From assembly GCF_002813775.1 (NCBI RefSeq), contig NZ_CP020370.1, forward strand, positions 1,878,501 to 1,942,500: a stretch of DNA of 64,000 nucleotides. Direction: 5' to 3'. Both the position numbers and the translations under genes were made by a program. The notes beneath the pieces were generated by a model. That model had not been told where the DNA came from. It ran no database searches and saw only the letters and a list, made by a program, of their open reading frames with translations. Source of the DNA: Candidatus Thiodictyon syntrophicum. Lineage in GTDB: Bacteria > Pseudomonadota > Gammaproteobacteria > Chromatiales > Chromatiaceae. This document shows positions 38,201-46,313 of the stretch, piece after piece (the first letter of the stretch is position 1; the number at the start of each line of letters is the position of its first letter).

Positions 38201-39593
38201 CGGCATCGATGGTCGCCGGGCGGCGCGTCTGCTCGACCAGGACTGGGCGTTCTTCCTGCGTCTGGCACATCGGTTTGCCGCCGATTTCGCCGACGCCACC
38301 CGGCAGATACACCAGGCGCTGGCGCGCGGCGAGGCCAGTGCGGCCGCCCGACGACTGCATACCCTGCGCGGCCACGCCGGGAACCTTGGCGCACTCGCAC
38401 TGGCGCAGAGCGCCCAGGCGCTGGAGACCGCGCTCGCCGCCCCGCGGGTGGACCCGGCGCCGGCGCTGGCGGACTTCGATGCGCGGTTGTGCGCCCTGCT
38501 CACCGCGCTGGCGCCCTGGCTGGAAGGTGCCGCACCGCTGCCGGATGCAGCGCCCGCTGCGCCGCTGGACGAGGGCCGGCTCACCGCGCTCTGCGACGCC
38601 CTGTCCGGGCATGATCTGGAGACCCTGGATCTGTTCGAGGTTGAAGTGATACCCGAGAACCCCGCCATCCGGATACTGATCATCGACGACGATCCCGTCA
38701 GCGTACAAATCATGGCGCGGGCGCTGAAGCCCGTGTGCCGGTGCGACTTTGCCTTATCCGGACCGCAGGCGCTGGAGCGCCTGGCCGCGGAGCGGTTGCC
38801 GACGCTGATCCTGCTCGATGTCATGATGCCCGAGATGGACGGTTATACCCTGTGCCGGATGCTTCAGGCCGACCCGCGCCTGAAGGGCATTCCGGTGATC
38901 TTCGTGACCGCGAGCCACGATTCGGACAGTGAGACCCAGGCCCTGGAGGCCGGCGCCGCGGATTTCATCGCCAAACCGATCAACCCGCCGGTGCTGCGTC
39001 TGCGGGTTGGACTGCAATGCCAATTGCGCGAGCGCGAGCAGGCCCTGCGGGACAGTGAAGCGCGCTTTGAACACCTCGCCCATTTTGACGCGCTGACCGG
39101 GCTGCCCAACCGCCTGCTGCTGGCCGACCGTCTGCACCTGGCCATGGCGCAGGCCCGGCGACGGGGGCAGGGCCTGGCGGTGGTCTATCTTGACCTGGAT
39201 GGCTTCAAGGCCATCAATGACGCCCACGGACACGCCGTTGGCGACCAGTTATTGGTGACCGTAGCCCACCACTTAAAGCAGACCCTGCGTGAAAGCGACA
39301 CCCTGGCGCGCATCGGTGGTGACGAGTTCGTGGCCGTGCTGATCGATCTTAACGGCAGCGACGCCAGTGTGCCGCCGCTCAACCGTCTGCTGGCCGCCGC
39401 CAGCGCACCGCTGGCTCTCGGCGATCTCGTGGTGCAGGTCTCGGCCAGTCTTGGCGTCACCTTTTATCCGCAGCCGCAGGAGATAGACGCGGATCAACTG
39501 CTGCGTCAGGCCGATCAGGCCATGTATCAGGCCAAGCTGACCGGCAAGAATCGTTACCATGTTTTCAACCTTGAAGAGGACCATTGTACCTAG
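35232..39593 (+). CDS. Multi-PAS hybrid histidine kinase with REC, HPt, REC and GGDEF domains
   Basis: 1453 residues. Order: four PAS domains (about 65-195, 200-320, 330-445, 455-580); HisKA with SHEIRTPLNAML (His near 596); HATPase with NLVGNAVKF near 710, DTGIGI near 745 and GGTGLGLAI near 775; REC1 (VVDDS near 843, phospho-Asp in MDIQMPVMDG near 890); HPt (RRLHTLRGHAGNLG, His near 1043); REC2 (LIIDDDP near 1151, LLDVMMPEMDG near 1196); GGDEF with an intact GGDEF near 1361 and an inhibitory-site RxxD (RESD) five residues before it. It thus couples a full phosphorelay to c-di-GMP synthesis. No membrane segment is obvious, so it is probably cytoplasmic. The join near residue 1140 looks like a fusion of a hybrid kinase with a REC-GGDEF response regulator. 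The start has GGGAG upstream. Confidence 0.93.
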   Translation: MTDTDDRPAPAIPPTDLRREAEPGPEPTLRQRAEQTAGDTAAQPPEALAALSPQDLQRTAVVQASEGMLRTIYDLLPVGISITDRSGRIIDCNQTAARLLDLTRAEHPQRHYVGKDWAIIRADGTPLPADAHACVRAMVEQRPVREVEMGLVKPAGITWLSVSATSTAHADYGVVITYVDMTERRQGEAALRTGKQQLDMALQAAAMGIWDWEIATGRVAWAGEHAALFGNPPADFGGTIADVQACVHPDDRAQGMAVFQRTIEEGSAFDNTYRVVWPDGSLHWLHSLGQVTRDERGVPQRILGTTQDITASKRAEEALRRSQAMLARTEAIAHVGSWEWDVTTDTVTWSAELFRIMQRDPAAGAPSFADQSQRYVPEDRQRFREAVDVALTAGAPFELELRAMRTDGATVVTLVVGNVEIGTGKRVTRLFGCVQDVTERHAADRALRASEQRFRTMIDVAPVPFFLIDAQQRFTYQNRACIELFGYTLADMPTLAEWWPLAYPDPDYRQWVMDIWRERTGQARQDGGPFAAVPEVTIRCKNGQDRTVLAGTAVLGCAFEEPFLVSFSDVTDLKEAREAAEQAARVKSEFLANMSHEIRTPLNAMLGLAQLLEGEALAAEQRHLVQQLRTAGRSLLRLVNDILDLSKLESGRLRLEVRTYAPAAVLAQVQSLLGQQARAKGLDFRLEIPAGLSSWLRGDPLRLEQILVNLVGNAVKFTERGGVLIRVSQQEVDTRTVRLRLEVRDTGIGISPEHLTILGTPFTQADGSITRRFGGTGLGLAISKQLVERMGGRFGVDSTLGVGSSFWFELPCERASANDTPPQQAAPAERPAGPCLSGVHCLVVDDSPLNRAVVERALRREGARTTLVADGQQALDCLRAHAQDIDAVLMDIQMPVMDGLTATRAIRQALGLTALPVIAFSANVLAEQRHQAQEAGVSDFLAKPVDLDDLVAVLRRWTNPPPAVAPGAAGPVPIPAPTPSPGPAGFPDIPGIDGRRAARLLDQDWAFFLRLAHRFAADFADATRQIHQALARGEASAAARRLHTLRGHAGNLGALALAQSAQALETALAAPRVDPAPALADFDARLCALLTALAPWLEGAAPLPDAAPAAPLDEGRLTALCDALSGHDLETLDLFEVEVIPENPAIRILIIDDDPVSVQIMARALKPVCRCDFALSGPQALERLAAERLPTLILLDVMMPEMDGYTLCRMLQADPRLKGIPVIFVTASHDSDSETQALEAGAADFIAKPINPPVLRLRVGLQCQLREREQALRDSEARFEHLAHFDALTGLPNRLLLADRLHLAMAQARRRGQGLAVVYLDLDGFKAINDAHGHAVGDQLLVTVAHHLKQTLRESDTLARIGGDEFVAVLIDLNGSDASVPPLNRLLAAASAPLALGDLVVQVSASLGVTFYPQPQEIDADQLLRQADQAMYQAKLTGKNRYHVFNLEEDHCT

Positions 39594-39596
39594 GTC

Positions 39597-39700
39597 GTCG
39601 GCGCGAGTTTTTTTGCGGTCGGCGCGGTGATCGCGCGGGGGGTGGTCCGCGCAGCGGACCCTACGGGGCCGGCATCAGCGCGCGCCGAGGTCGGGTGCGG
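39597..39700. repeat. Dispersed ~100-bp element, copy 2
   Basis: Second copy of the element at 30597-30700 (GGCGCGAGTTTTTTTGCGG, then GGTCCGCGCAGCGGACCC, then GCGCGCCGAGGTCGGGTGCG). It provides the C-terminal codons and stop of the truncated kinase fragment that adjoins it. Confidence 0.6.
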
Positions 39701-39883
39701 CCTCGGGGTCGGCGGTCCGCTCGAACTGGAGATGCACGCGCAGTCCGGGGGCGTTGTCCTGCAGTTGGATGTCGGCGCCGTGCAGTTGGATGACGGCCTG
39801 GACCAGGCTCAGGCCCAGGCCGCTGCCGGGGGTGGAGCGGCTGTGGTCGGCGCGGTAGAAGCGGCGGAAGACCTCGGCTGGTC
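39675..39883 (-). pseudogene. 3' fragment of a histidine kinase gene
   Basis: On the minus strand this reads AEVFRRFYRADHSRSTPGSG, then GLGLSLVQAVIQLHGADIQL, then ERTADPEAAPDLGAR and a stop. It is nearly identical, over about 160 bp, to the C-terminal ATPase part of the complete kinase at 40934-42382. The 5' part of the gene is absent: at 39883 it runs into the stop of the MaoC-like gene. No start or promoter remains. Confidence 0.8.
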
Positions 39884-40811
39884 AGGGGTTAGTGCCCGTG
39901 ATCGCGCGGAGGCTACTGAGAAAAATCGCTGCGCGAAACAAGACCCGGCGTCCTCGGACGAGGCCGTAGCAATGGTATAGCTGGCGTTCAGCGGCCGACC
40001 CTGCGAGTCCGCTGCCCGGGTCGACCACGCGCGGTCCATCGATCAGTATGTCAATCCGGTCATTGCTGCGCAGGACTGCCTGGAGGCGGCAATCCACCGA
40101 GATCTGGTGGGCCACATAGACCATCGGGTTGACTTCAAAGTCGTAGCCTTCCCCGCGCGCCTTCTCCAGGAGCGCGCAAGAGATCAACGCGGCCGTGAAC
40201 ATCGGTGGAAAGCACACCCGCTCAGTCAACTCGTCGAAATATGGGAACGGGTCCACCAAGGCCCCCAGCAGAAAGTTCTTGCCGTTGCTGGTATTCAGGA
40301 ATTTCCGTTTCAGGTAAATCCCTGTACCCGGCAATAGCGTGCGGTCTGGTGCGCAGTGAGTCGGCGGCAGGTCGTCCGGAGACCAATCCGGGAGAAACTG
40401 CGGCTGGGAGCCGTCTCTGCGGTTGGCGAGCACGATCAAGCTGCCATCCAGCTTACGCAACAGCGCGCGAGTCGATAAAACGTCCGTCGTCGTGCGCACC
40501 GTGCGCCGAATCTCCGCCGTAAAATCCTCGCCCGGCCGCAAGGCGCCAACGAATCGATACTCGTAGTTACTGAACGCCGAACTCGGGTCGTCAGCGGCAG
40601 CGGCATGGGTTGCCGGTTGGTGCTGGTGCCCGATCAGGGCGTCGATCAACGCCTCCAATTGGAATCCCAATACGATCGGACTCCCGAAAGGATTGTCGCG
40701 GACGCGATGCCAGCGATGGGGGTCGTGGAACGGGTTGAAGTCATCGGTCGAGTTGCGTGCAACGTCGACGTGAAGTTGATCGAAGCGGTAGGTTCCGGCG
40801 TTGAGGCACAT
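39882..40811 (-). CDS. MaoC-like hotdog-fold protein of unknown substrate
   Basis: 309 residues. The N-terminal segment ARNSTDDFNPFHDPHRWHRV followed by NPFGSPIVLGFQLEALIDAL resembles the MaoC/hydratase-2 active-site region (Asp...NPxHxD, then a Gly-rich helix start). A second, weaker hotdog-like half follows, with PPMFTAALISCALLEKA and DFEVNPMVYVAHQISVDCRL. MaoC proteins hydrate enoyl-CoA or dehydrate 3-hydroxyacyl thioesters; the substrate here is unknown and the assignment rests on the motif only. Codon use is a little less GC-biased than that of its neighbours. It is flanked on both sides by copies of the same kinase gene end (39675-39883 and 40959-41118), which suggests insertion by duplication or recombination. 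Confidence 0.6.
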   Translation of the reverse strand: MCLNAGTYRFDQLHVDVARNSTDDFNPFHDPHRWHRVRDNPFGSPIVLGFQLEALIDALIGHQHQPATHAAAADDPSSAFSNYEYRFVGALRPGEDFTAEIRRTVRTTTDVLSTRALLRKLDGSLIVLANRRDGSQPQFLPDWSPDDLPPTHCAPDRTLLPGTGIYLKRKFLNTSNGKNFLLGALVDPFPYFDELTERVCFPPMFTAALISCALLEKARGEGYDFEVNPMVYVAHQISVDCRLQAVLRSNDRIDILIDGPRVVDPGSGLAGSAAERQLYHCYGLVRGRRVLFRAAIFLSSLRAITGTNP

Positions 40812-40933
40812 AGGTGAGGCGCTCGTTTGGTTCGCGGGGCCACAAGCCCAAGACCTTCGTTGGGAGGCACGGGTGGCGAATGTTAGGGCCTGAGTGCCTT
40901 GACCTCTACCGTCATCGCCGCCGTGTCGATGTA

Positions 40934-42382
40934 CTACTCCGGCTCAGGGGCCGCGGTCCGCTCCAACTGCACCCGCACGCGCAGCCCGGGCCGGTTGTCC
41001 GTCAGTTCGATGTCGGCGCCGTGCAGTTGGATGACGGCCTGCACCAGGCTCAGGCCCAGGCCGCTGCCGGGGGTGGAGCGGCTGTGGTCGGCGCGGTAGA
41101 AGCGGCGGAAGACCTCGGTGTGCAGGGAGGCGGGGATGCCGGGGCCGTTGTCGGCGACCTCGATGATCACTGCGTGCTCGGTGTCGCGCAGGAGCAGTCT
41201 CACCCGGCCGCCCTCGGGCGTGTATTTGACCGCGTTGTCGACCAGGTTGCCCAGGGCCTGGAACAGCAGGTCGCGATCACCGATGACCCAGGCGTCGGCG
41301 GGGGCCTGCAGGTCGAGTTGCTGGCCGCGCTCGGCGGCGACCGGCTCGTAGAGTTCGGCCAGATCGGCCAGCAGCGGGACTAGGTCGACCGGGGCGAAGG
41401 CGGCGCGCCGTCCGCCGGACTCGATGCGGGCGATGCGCAGCAGCGCGTTGAAGGTGGTGAGCAGTTCCTCGGCGTCGGCGATGGTCTCTTGCGCTGCGGC
41501 CCCGGCCGGGTGGTCCTCGCCCAGTTCGGCGCGCAGCAATTCGAGCTTGGTGCGCAGGCGGGTGAGTGGGGTGCGCAGGTCGTGGGCGATGTTGTCGGAG
41601 ACCTGGCGGACCCCGGCCATCAGTGATTCGATGCGCGCCAGCATGGTGTTGAGGCCGGCGGCGAGTTGGTCGAAGTCGTCGCCGCTGCCGCGCATGGGGA
41701 TGCGCCGGGACAGGTCCCCCTCCATGATCTCGCGGCTGGTCTGGTTGATGGCCTCCAGGCGGCGCAGGACGCGGTGGCTCACGATCCAGCCGCCGAGCAG
41801 GGCGAGTGCTGCGGTCAGGGCGAGCCCCCAGGTCAGGGCGTCGAGGATCAGGTGGCGGGTGCGCTCCAGGTCGCGGACGTCGCGACCGACCAGCAGGAGC
41901 AGGTCGCCGTGCAGGCGGAATACCTGGCCGCGCGCGGCGTGTTCCTCGGCGTGGTCCGGGCCGCGCTCGCGCAGCCGAAAGTGCATCCAGCCGTTGGCGT
42001 CCGGCAAGCCGGCGGGCCAGCGGTCGAGGTTGCCGACGAGCGGCGTGAAGGCCTGGTCGGCCAGGAGGTAGACGGCGGCCCCGGTCGGGTCCTGGGCGAA
42101 GCGCTCGCGGATCACGGTGCTCAAGCCCGGCAGCCCGCGCTGGCGGTATTGTTCGGCCAGGCCCTGGATCTCGGCGCCGATGGTGGCGTCGGTCTGGCGG
42201 TCCATGAAGCCGGCGGTGGACCAGTAGATGAAGCCCAGCAGGACCGCGACCGAGGCGGACAGCATGAGCATGTAGAAGAGGGTGATGCGGAAGCTGGAGC
42301 TCTTCAGGACCTTGGCGGTGCGTGCCCAGGGGTCATGGCGGCGTCGGCCGGCGTCGGTGGGGGTGAGCGGGGGGGGGATCAT
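40934..42382 (-). CDS. Two-component sensor histidine kinase
   Basis: 482 residues from ATG 42382 (a TTG at 42394 is an alternative). It has two membrane segments (FRITLFYMLMLSASVAVLLG and LTWGLALTAALALLGGWIVS) enclosing a periplasmic sensor region of about 135 residues, then HAMP, HisKA (DNIAHDLRTPLTRLRTKLEL, His phosphoacceptor in AHDLRTP) and HATPase (ALGNLVDNAVKYTPEGG, DNGPGIP, GSGLGLSL). It pairs with the OmpR-type regulator at 42503-43183, transcribed just upstream on the same strand. The HtrA protease further upstream suggests envelope-stress or metal/redox sensing, but the signal is not readable. Parts of this gene are duplicated at 35070-35114 and 39675-39883. Confidence 0.93.
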   Translation of the reverse strand: MIPPPLTPTDAGRRRHDPWARTAKVLKSSSFRITLFYMLMLSASVAVLLGFIYWSTAGFMDRQTDATIGAEIQGLAEQYRQRGLPGLSTVIRERFAQDPTGAAVYLLADQAFTPLVGNLDRWPAGLPDANGWMHFRLRERGPDHAEEHAARGQVFRLHGDLLLLVGRDVRDLERTRHLILDALTWGLALTAALALLGGWIVSHRVLRRLEAINQTSREIMEGDLSRRIPMRGSGDDFDQLAAGLNTMLARIESLMAGVRQVSDNIAHDLRTPLTRLRTKLELLRAELGEDHPAGAAAQETIADAEELLTTFNALLRIARIESGGRRAAFAPVDLVPLLADLAELYEPVAAERGQQLDLQAPADAWVIGDRDLLFQALGNLVDNAVKYTPEGGRVRLLLRDTEHAVIIEVADNGPGIPASLHTEVFRRFYRADHSRSTPGSGLGLSLVQAVIQLHGADIELTDNRPGLRVRVQLERTAAPEPE

Positions 42383-42423
42383 GCCACTGAACAAGTCAAT
42401 TGGGGAATGCCTTGGGCGTCGCG

Positions 42424-42502
<79 letters not shown>

Positions 42503-43183
42503 TTAGGCTCCGGGTCCGCGCAGCATATACCCCGCGCCGCGCACGGTGTGCAGGAGCGGGGTGTCGAATTCGCGGTCGATCTTGCCGCGCAGGCGGCTGA
42601 TGTGGACGTCGATGATGTTGGTCTGGGGGTCGAAGTGGTAGTCCCAGACCTGTTCCAGCAGCATGGTACGGGTGACCACCTGGCCGGTGTGGCGCAGCAG
42701 GTATTCCAGCAGGCGGAACTCCCGCGGTTGGAGCGCGATAGGGCGTCCGGCGCGGGTGACCTCGCGTTTGAGCAGATCCATCTCCAGGTCGGCGACCCGC
42801 AGGCGGGTCTCGGGTGCGTCGACCGCCCCGCGCCGCAACAGGGCCTCCAGGCGTGCGTGCAGTTCGGAGAAGGCGAAGGGTTTGACCAGATAGTCGTCAC
42901 CGCCGGCGCGCAGCCCGTCGACCCGGTCGTCCACCTCCCCCAGGGCGGAGAGGATCAGTACCGGGGTCTGGTTGCCGGAGGCGCGCAGGGTGCGCAGGAT
43001 GGCGAGTCCGTCCAGGCCCGGGAGCATCCGGTCCAGGATGAGTGCGTCATAGTCGCCGCTCGCCGCCATGAGCAGGCCCTCGCGGCCGTCGGCGGCATGG
43101 TCGGTGACCGCGCCGGCCTCGCCCAAGGCCTTGCGCAGGTACTCCGCCACTTGACGGTCGTCTTCGATCAACAGGACTCGCAT
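42503..43183 (-). CDS. OmpR/PhoB-family response regulator
   Basis: 226 residues from ATG 43183 (MRVLLIEDDRQVAEYL). The receiver domain has D8/D9 and phospho-Asp in ALILDRMLPGLDG, with the conserved Lys in YLVKPF. The C-terminal winged helix shows LQPREFRLLEYLLRHTGQVV and TNIIDVHISRLRGKID, typical of the OmpR subfamily. It acts as a DNA-binding regulator phosphorylated by the kinase encoded immediately downstream. An upstream in-frame extension to 43216 lacks similarity. The gene ends at the border of the hexamer repeat, whose GACAAC units begin right after the stop codon. Confidence 0.95.
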   Translation of the reverse strand: MRVLLIEDDRQVAEYLRKALGEAGAVTDHAADGREGLLMAASGDYDALILDRMLPGLDGLAILRTLRASGNQTPVLILSALGEVDDRVDGLRAGGDDYLVKPFAFSELHARLEALLRRGAVDAPETRLRVADLEMDLLKREVTRAGRPIALQPREFRLLEYLLRHTGQVVTRTMLLEQVWDYHFDPQTNIIDVHISRLRGKIDREFDTPLLHTVRGAGYMLRGPGA

Positions 43184-43303
43184 GGGTGGATGATACCGGG
43201 AAAAATGGCCGTCCATGGCCGGGGATGGCTAAAACGGGTTCCGGGTGGGGGGAACGCCCGGTCCGGGGCGCATCGTCAAGACACTGGTTGCCGGCGCGCC
43301 GCG

Positions 43304-44872
43304 TCAGGCCTTGAAGGGTACCGCAACGAACATGGGGCGGCCGTCCTTCTCGACCCGCAGCATGACGGCGCCGCGTTTGGCGGCGGTGGCGGCGCGCACC
43401 GCCTCGGTGACCTCGGCGGGGGTGCTGACCGACTGACCGCCGACCATCGAGATGAGGCTGCCGGCCTCGATCCCGGCCTCGTCGGCGGGACTCCCGGGCT
43501 GGACCCGGGCGACGAAGACGCCGCGGGCACCGGGGGGCAGCCCCAACTCGCGCCGGACCTCGGGGGTAAGCGGCGCCAGGGCGAGCCCGAGTTGCGCACG
43601 GCCTTGGTCGCCCGCGCCCTGGCCGTCGTTCTTGGCCTGGGGCTCGTTGCCGGGCATGGCGCCGACCTTGAGGGTGATCTCCTGCGGGGTGCCGGCCCGC
43701 ACCAGTTCCAGTTTCATCGCGGTCCCGGCCTTGGCGGCGGCGATCAGCTTGGGCAACTCCTTGTAGTCCTTGATGGTCTGGCCGCCGGCCTTGAGGATCA
43801 CGTCACCGGGCTTGAGCTCGCTGCCGGCGGCGGGGCCGTCCGGGAGGACGTCGGCCACCAGGACACCGGCAGTGCCGGTGAGGCCCAGCGCGGCGGCGAT
43901 CTCCTCGGTCACCGGCTGGATCTGGAGCCCGAGCCAGCCGCGCTCGACGCGGCCGCCGGTGCGCAGTTCCGCCACCACCGTCTTGACCGTCTCCGCGGGG
44001 ATTGCGAAGCCGATGCCGACGTTCCCGCCGGTGGGTGAGTAGATGGCGGTGTTGACGCCGATCACCCGGCCGAAGCCGTCGAACAGGGGACCACCGGAGT
44101 TACCGCGGTTGATGGGTGCGTCGATCTGGATGTAGTCATCATAGGGGCCGGAGTTGATGTCACGCCCGCGCGCCGAGACGATGCCGGCGGTGACGGACCC
44201 GCCCAGGCCGAAGGGGTTACCGACCGCCAGCACCCAGTCACCGACCCGCACCGATCGGGAGTCGGCCAGATCGACGAAGGGCAGGGGGTGGCCCGCGTCG
44301 ATCTTGAGCAGGGCCACATCGGTCTTCTCGTCTCGGCCCACGACGGTGGCCTTGTGCTTGGTGGCGTCGTTCAGGGTGACGGTGATCTCATTGGCGCCGT
44401 CGATCACATGGTTGTTGGTGACCACGAGCCCGGTGGGGTCGATGACGAAGCCCGAGCCGGCGCCCTGGGTGGGGCGGCCGCCGGGCGCCCCATGCGGCAT
44501 GCCGGGCTGCTCGAAGAAGCGTTTGAAGAATTCGTCCATCGGCGCCCCCTCGGGGAGGCCCGGGTGGGCGCGCAGCCGTTGCTCGGGCATGCCCGCCGCA
44601 ACGACCGTCACGTTGACGACGGCGGGGGCGACCCGCTCGGCCACGTCCGCGAAGCTCGGCATGGAGGGTGCGACGACGGCGGCAGCGCCGGGGGTGGCCG
44701 CGGCGGTCGTGACGGGCGCGACGGCGGGCGGCGCCGGGGCTTGGGCGGCGACGCCGCCGCCGATCGCCAGGGCGAGCGCGACGGCGGCGGCGAGCGCGCC
44801 GCGGGCCAGGGTCTTGCCGTGATGCGTCGGGGTCCGGTGGGTGCGGACTTGATTGGTATGCTCAGTCGCCAT
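43304..44872 (-). CDS. HtrA/DegP-type periplasmic serine protease
   Basis: 522 residues. The N-terminal signal segment (ARGALAAAVALALAIGGGVA, then AQA) is preceded by a basic n-region. The trypsin-like domain has the catalytic triad H155 (VTNNHVIDGA), D185 (KTDVALLK) and S259 (NRGNSGGPL). Two PDZ domains follow, with the carboxylate-binding motifs GWLGLQIQPV and LGLALAPLT. It degrades or refolds misfolded envelope proteins. It is transcribed toward the response regulator, 120 bp upstream of it, so it probably shares regulation with the two-component pair. The length is normal for DegP/MucD. Confidence 0.95.
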   Translation of the reverse strand: MATEHTNQVRTHRTPTHHGKTLARGALAAAVALALAIGGGVAAQAPAPPAVAPVTTAAATPGAAAVVAPSMPSFADVAERVAPAVVNVTVVAAGMPEQRLRAHPGLPEGAPMDEFFKRFFEQPGMPHGAPGGRPTQGAGSGFVIDPTGLVVTNNHVIDGANEITVTLNDATKHKATVVGRDEKTDVALLKIDAGHPLPFVDLADSRSVRVGDWVLAVGNPFGLGGSVTAGIVSARGRDINSGPYDDYIQIDAPINRGNSGGPLFDGFGRVIGVNTAIYSPTGGNVGIGFAIPAETVKTVVAELRTGGRVERGWLGLQIQPVTEEIAAALGLTGTAGVLVADVLPDGPAAGSELKPGDVILKAGGQTIKDYKELPKLIAAAKAGTAMKLELVRAGTPQEITLKVGAMPGNEPQAKNDGQGAGDQGRAQLGLALAPLTPEVRRELGLPPGARGVFVARVQPGSPADEAGIEAGSLISMVGGQSVSTPAEVTEAVRAATAAKRGAVMLRVEKDGRPMFVAVPFKA

Positions 44873-45129
44873 GGGGTTTCGTTCCTGCCGATTGATCGGC
44901 GCAGGTCTTGGAGTTGGGGTCAGGAACCGGGTGCCTTCGGTAGTCGGCGCGCCCGCTCTGGTGGCCTAGATTGTGGGCGCTGCGCGTATCCGTGACCTTT
45001 CCGGCAGGTTAAATCTTGTTCAGGAGGGTTTTCGCGGTCGCAACGGTTGCAGCGGCCGGGCTTCCCGGGTACCGTTTCCGGTGTTGCGCGCACGTCAGAC
45101 CAAAAATGAAACCGAGAGGAGTTCACCCG

Positions 45130-45702
45130 ATGCAAAAACAGCCCTTGTCCCTGGCGCTGGCCGCCTGTCTCGCCGTCGGTGCCGCGGGCCTCGCCCCGTC
45201 GGCCCTGGCCGATACCACGACCCCGATTGCCGGCGGGGCGACCGTCACTGAGATCACCGGCACCATTGTGGCGGTCAACAAAGAGACCCGGCAGATGACC
45301 ATCAAGGTCCCGGACGGTCACTTCGAGGTCGTCGACATCCCCAAGGAGGTCAAGCGCATCGACGGGATCAAGATCGGTGACAAGCTCTCCGCCACCACCA
45401 CCGAGGCGGTGCTGGTCGATCTGGAGACGGGCCGCGACGCCGGCTCCATGGGGGCGATCGGCGACACCCAGGTGCAGCCCGATCCGGGCTCCAAGCCCGC
45501 CGGGACCATCACCGAGAAGCTCAAGCTCTACGGCAAGGTGGAGACGGTCGATCGGGCCAACTCGCGGGTGACCCTGCGCGGGCCCGAGAAGACCGTGACC
45601 CTGACGGTCAAGGACAAGGCACTGCTGGATAAGTTAAAGCCCGGTGACGGCGTGATCGCGACCTATGTGCGGATCATCACCGGCAAGATCACCTTCCAAT
45701 AG
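45130..45702 (+). CDS. Secreted hypothetical protein
   Basis: 190 residues from ATG 45130, preceded by GAGAGGAG about 10 nt upstream. A clear signal peptide (MQKQPLSLALAACLAVGAAG, then LAPSALA) is followed by beta-rich segments (TVTEITGTIVAVNKETRQMT and GKVETVDRANSRVTLRGPEK) that look like two OB- or S1-like small barrels. No catalytic motif was seen. It is followed 17 nt later by the DUF1269 gene, and both are probably in one operon divergent from the protease. The function is unknown; a periplasmic location is inferred from the signal peptide. Confidence 0.8.
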   Translation: MQKQPLSLALAACLAVGAAGLAPSALADTTTPIAGGATVTEITGTIVAVNKETRQMTIKVPDGHFEVVDIPKEVKRIDGIKIGDKLSATTTEAVLVDLETGRDAGSMGAIGDTQVQPDPGSKPAGTITEKLKLYGKVETVDRANSRVTLRGPEKTVTLTVKDKALLDKLKPGDGVIATYVRIITGKITFQ

Positions 45703-45719
45703 CACACAGGAGCAGGCAC

Positions 45720-46223
45720 ATGAGCAATCTGATCGTCGTCTCGTTTCCCGAGGAACAACTGGCCTTTGAACTGCGCGCCGCGCTGGTGCAGATGCAGAAG
45801 GAGTATCTGATCGAGATGGAAGACGTGGTCATCGTGACCAAGGACGCGGCGGGCAAGATCAAGCTGCACCAGGCCATGAATCTGACCGCCGTGGGCGCCG
45901 CCACCGGTGGTTTCTGGGGGCTCCTGATCGGTATGCTGTTCCTGAATCCGCTCTTGGGGGCGGCGGTGGGCGCCGGTGCCGGGGCCCTGTCCGGGCGCTT
46001 TACCGACCTGGGGATCGACGATAACTTTATGAAGACCCTGGCCGAGCAGTTCCAGCCCGGCTGCGCCGCGGTCTTCATCCTGGTGAAGAAGGTCACGCCG
46101 GACAAGGTTCTGGCCGGTCTGGAGCAGTTCAAGGGCAAGGGCAAGGTCATCCAGACCTCGCTGACCAAGGATGAGGAGCAGGGGCTGCGCGCCTTCCTCG
46201 AGGCGCACCCCGCTCAACCCTAG
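45720..46223 (+). CDS. DUF1269 membrane protein
   Basis: 167 residues: MSNLIVVSFPEEQLAFELRA, then a glycine-rich hydrophobic stretch FWGLLIGMLFLNPLLGAAVG and AGAGALSGRFTDLGIDDNFM, as in the DUF1269 family of bacterial membrane proteins. The function of the family is unknown; members often occur near stress or envelope genes. The start follows CACAGGAGCAGG, a good ribosome-binding site. It is the last gene of the short operon with the secreted protein. Confidence 0.88.
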   Translation: MSNLIVVSFPEEQLAFELRAALVQMQKEYLIEMEDVVIVTKDAAGKIKLHQAMNLTAVGAATGGFWGLLIGMLFLNPLLGAAVGAGAGALSGRFTDLGIDDNFMKTLAEQFQPGCAAVFILVKKVTPDKVLAGLEQFKGKGKVIQTSLTKDEEQGLRAFLEAHPAQP

Positions 46224-46313
46224 GGCGCGCTTGACCGGTCGTCGCTTGCGGTCGCCAGCCGCGACCAGCGGCGAGGGCTGCCGGGCCGGCCGTTCTCCTG
46301 ACCAACCCCGGCC

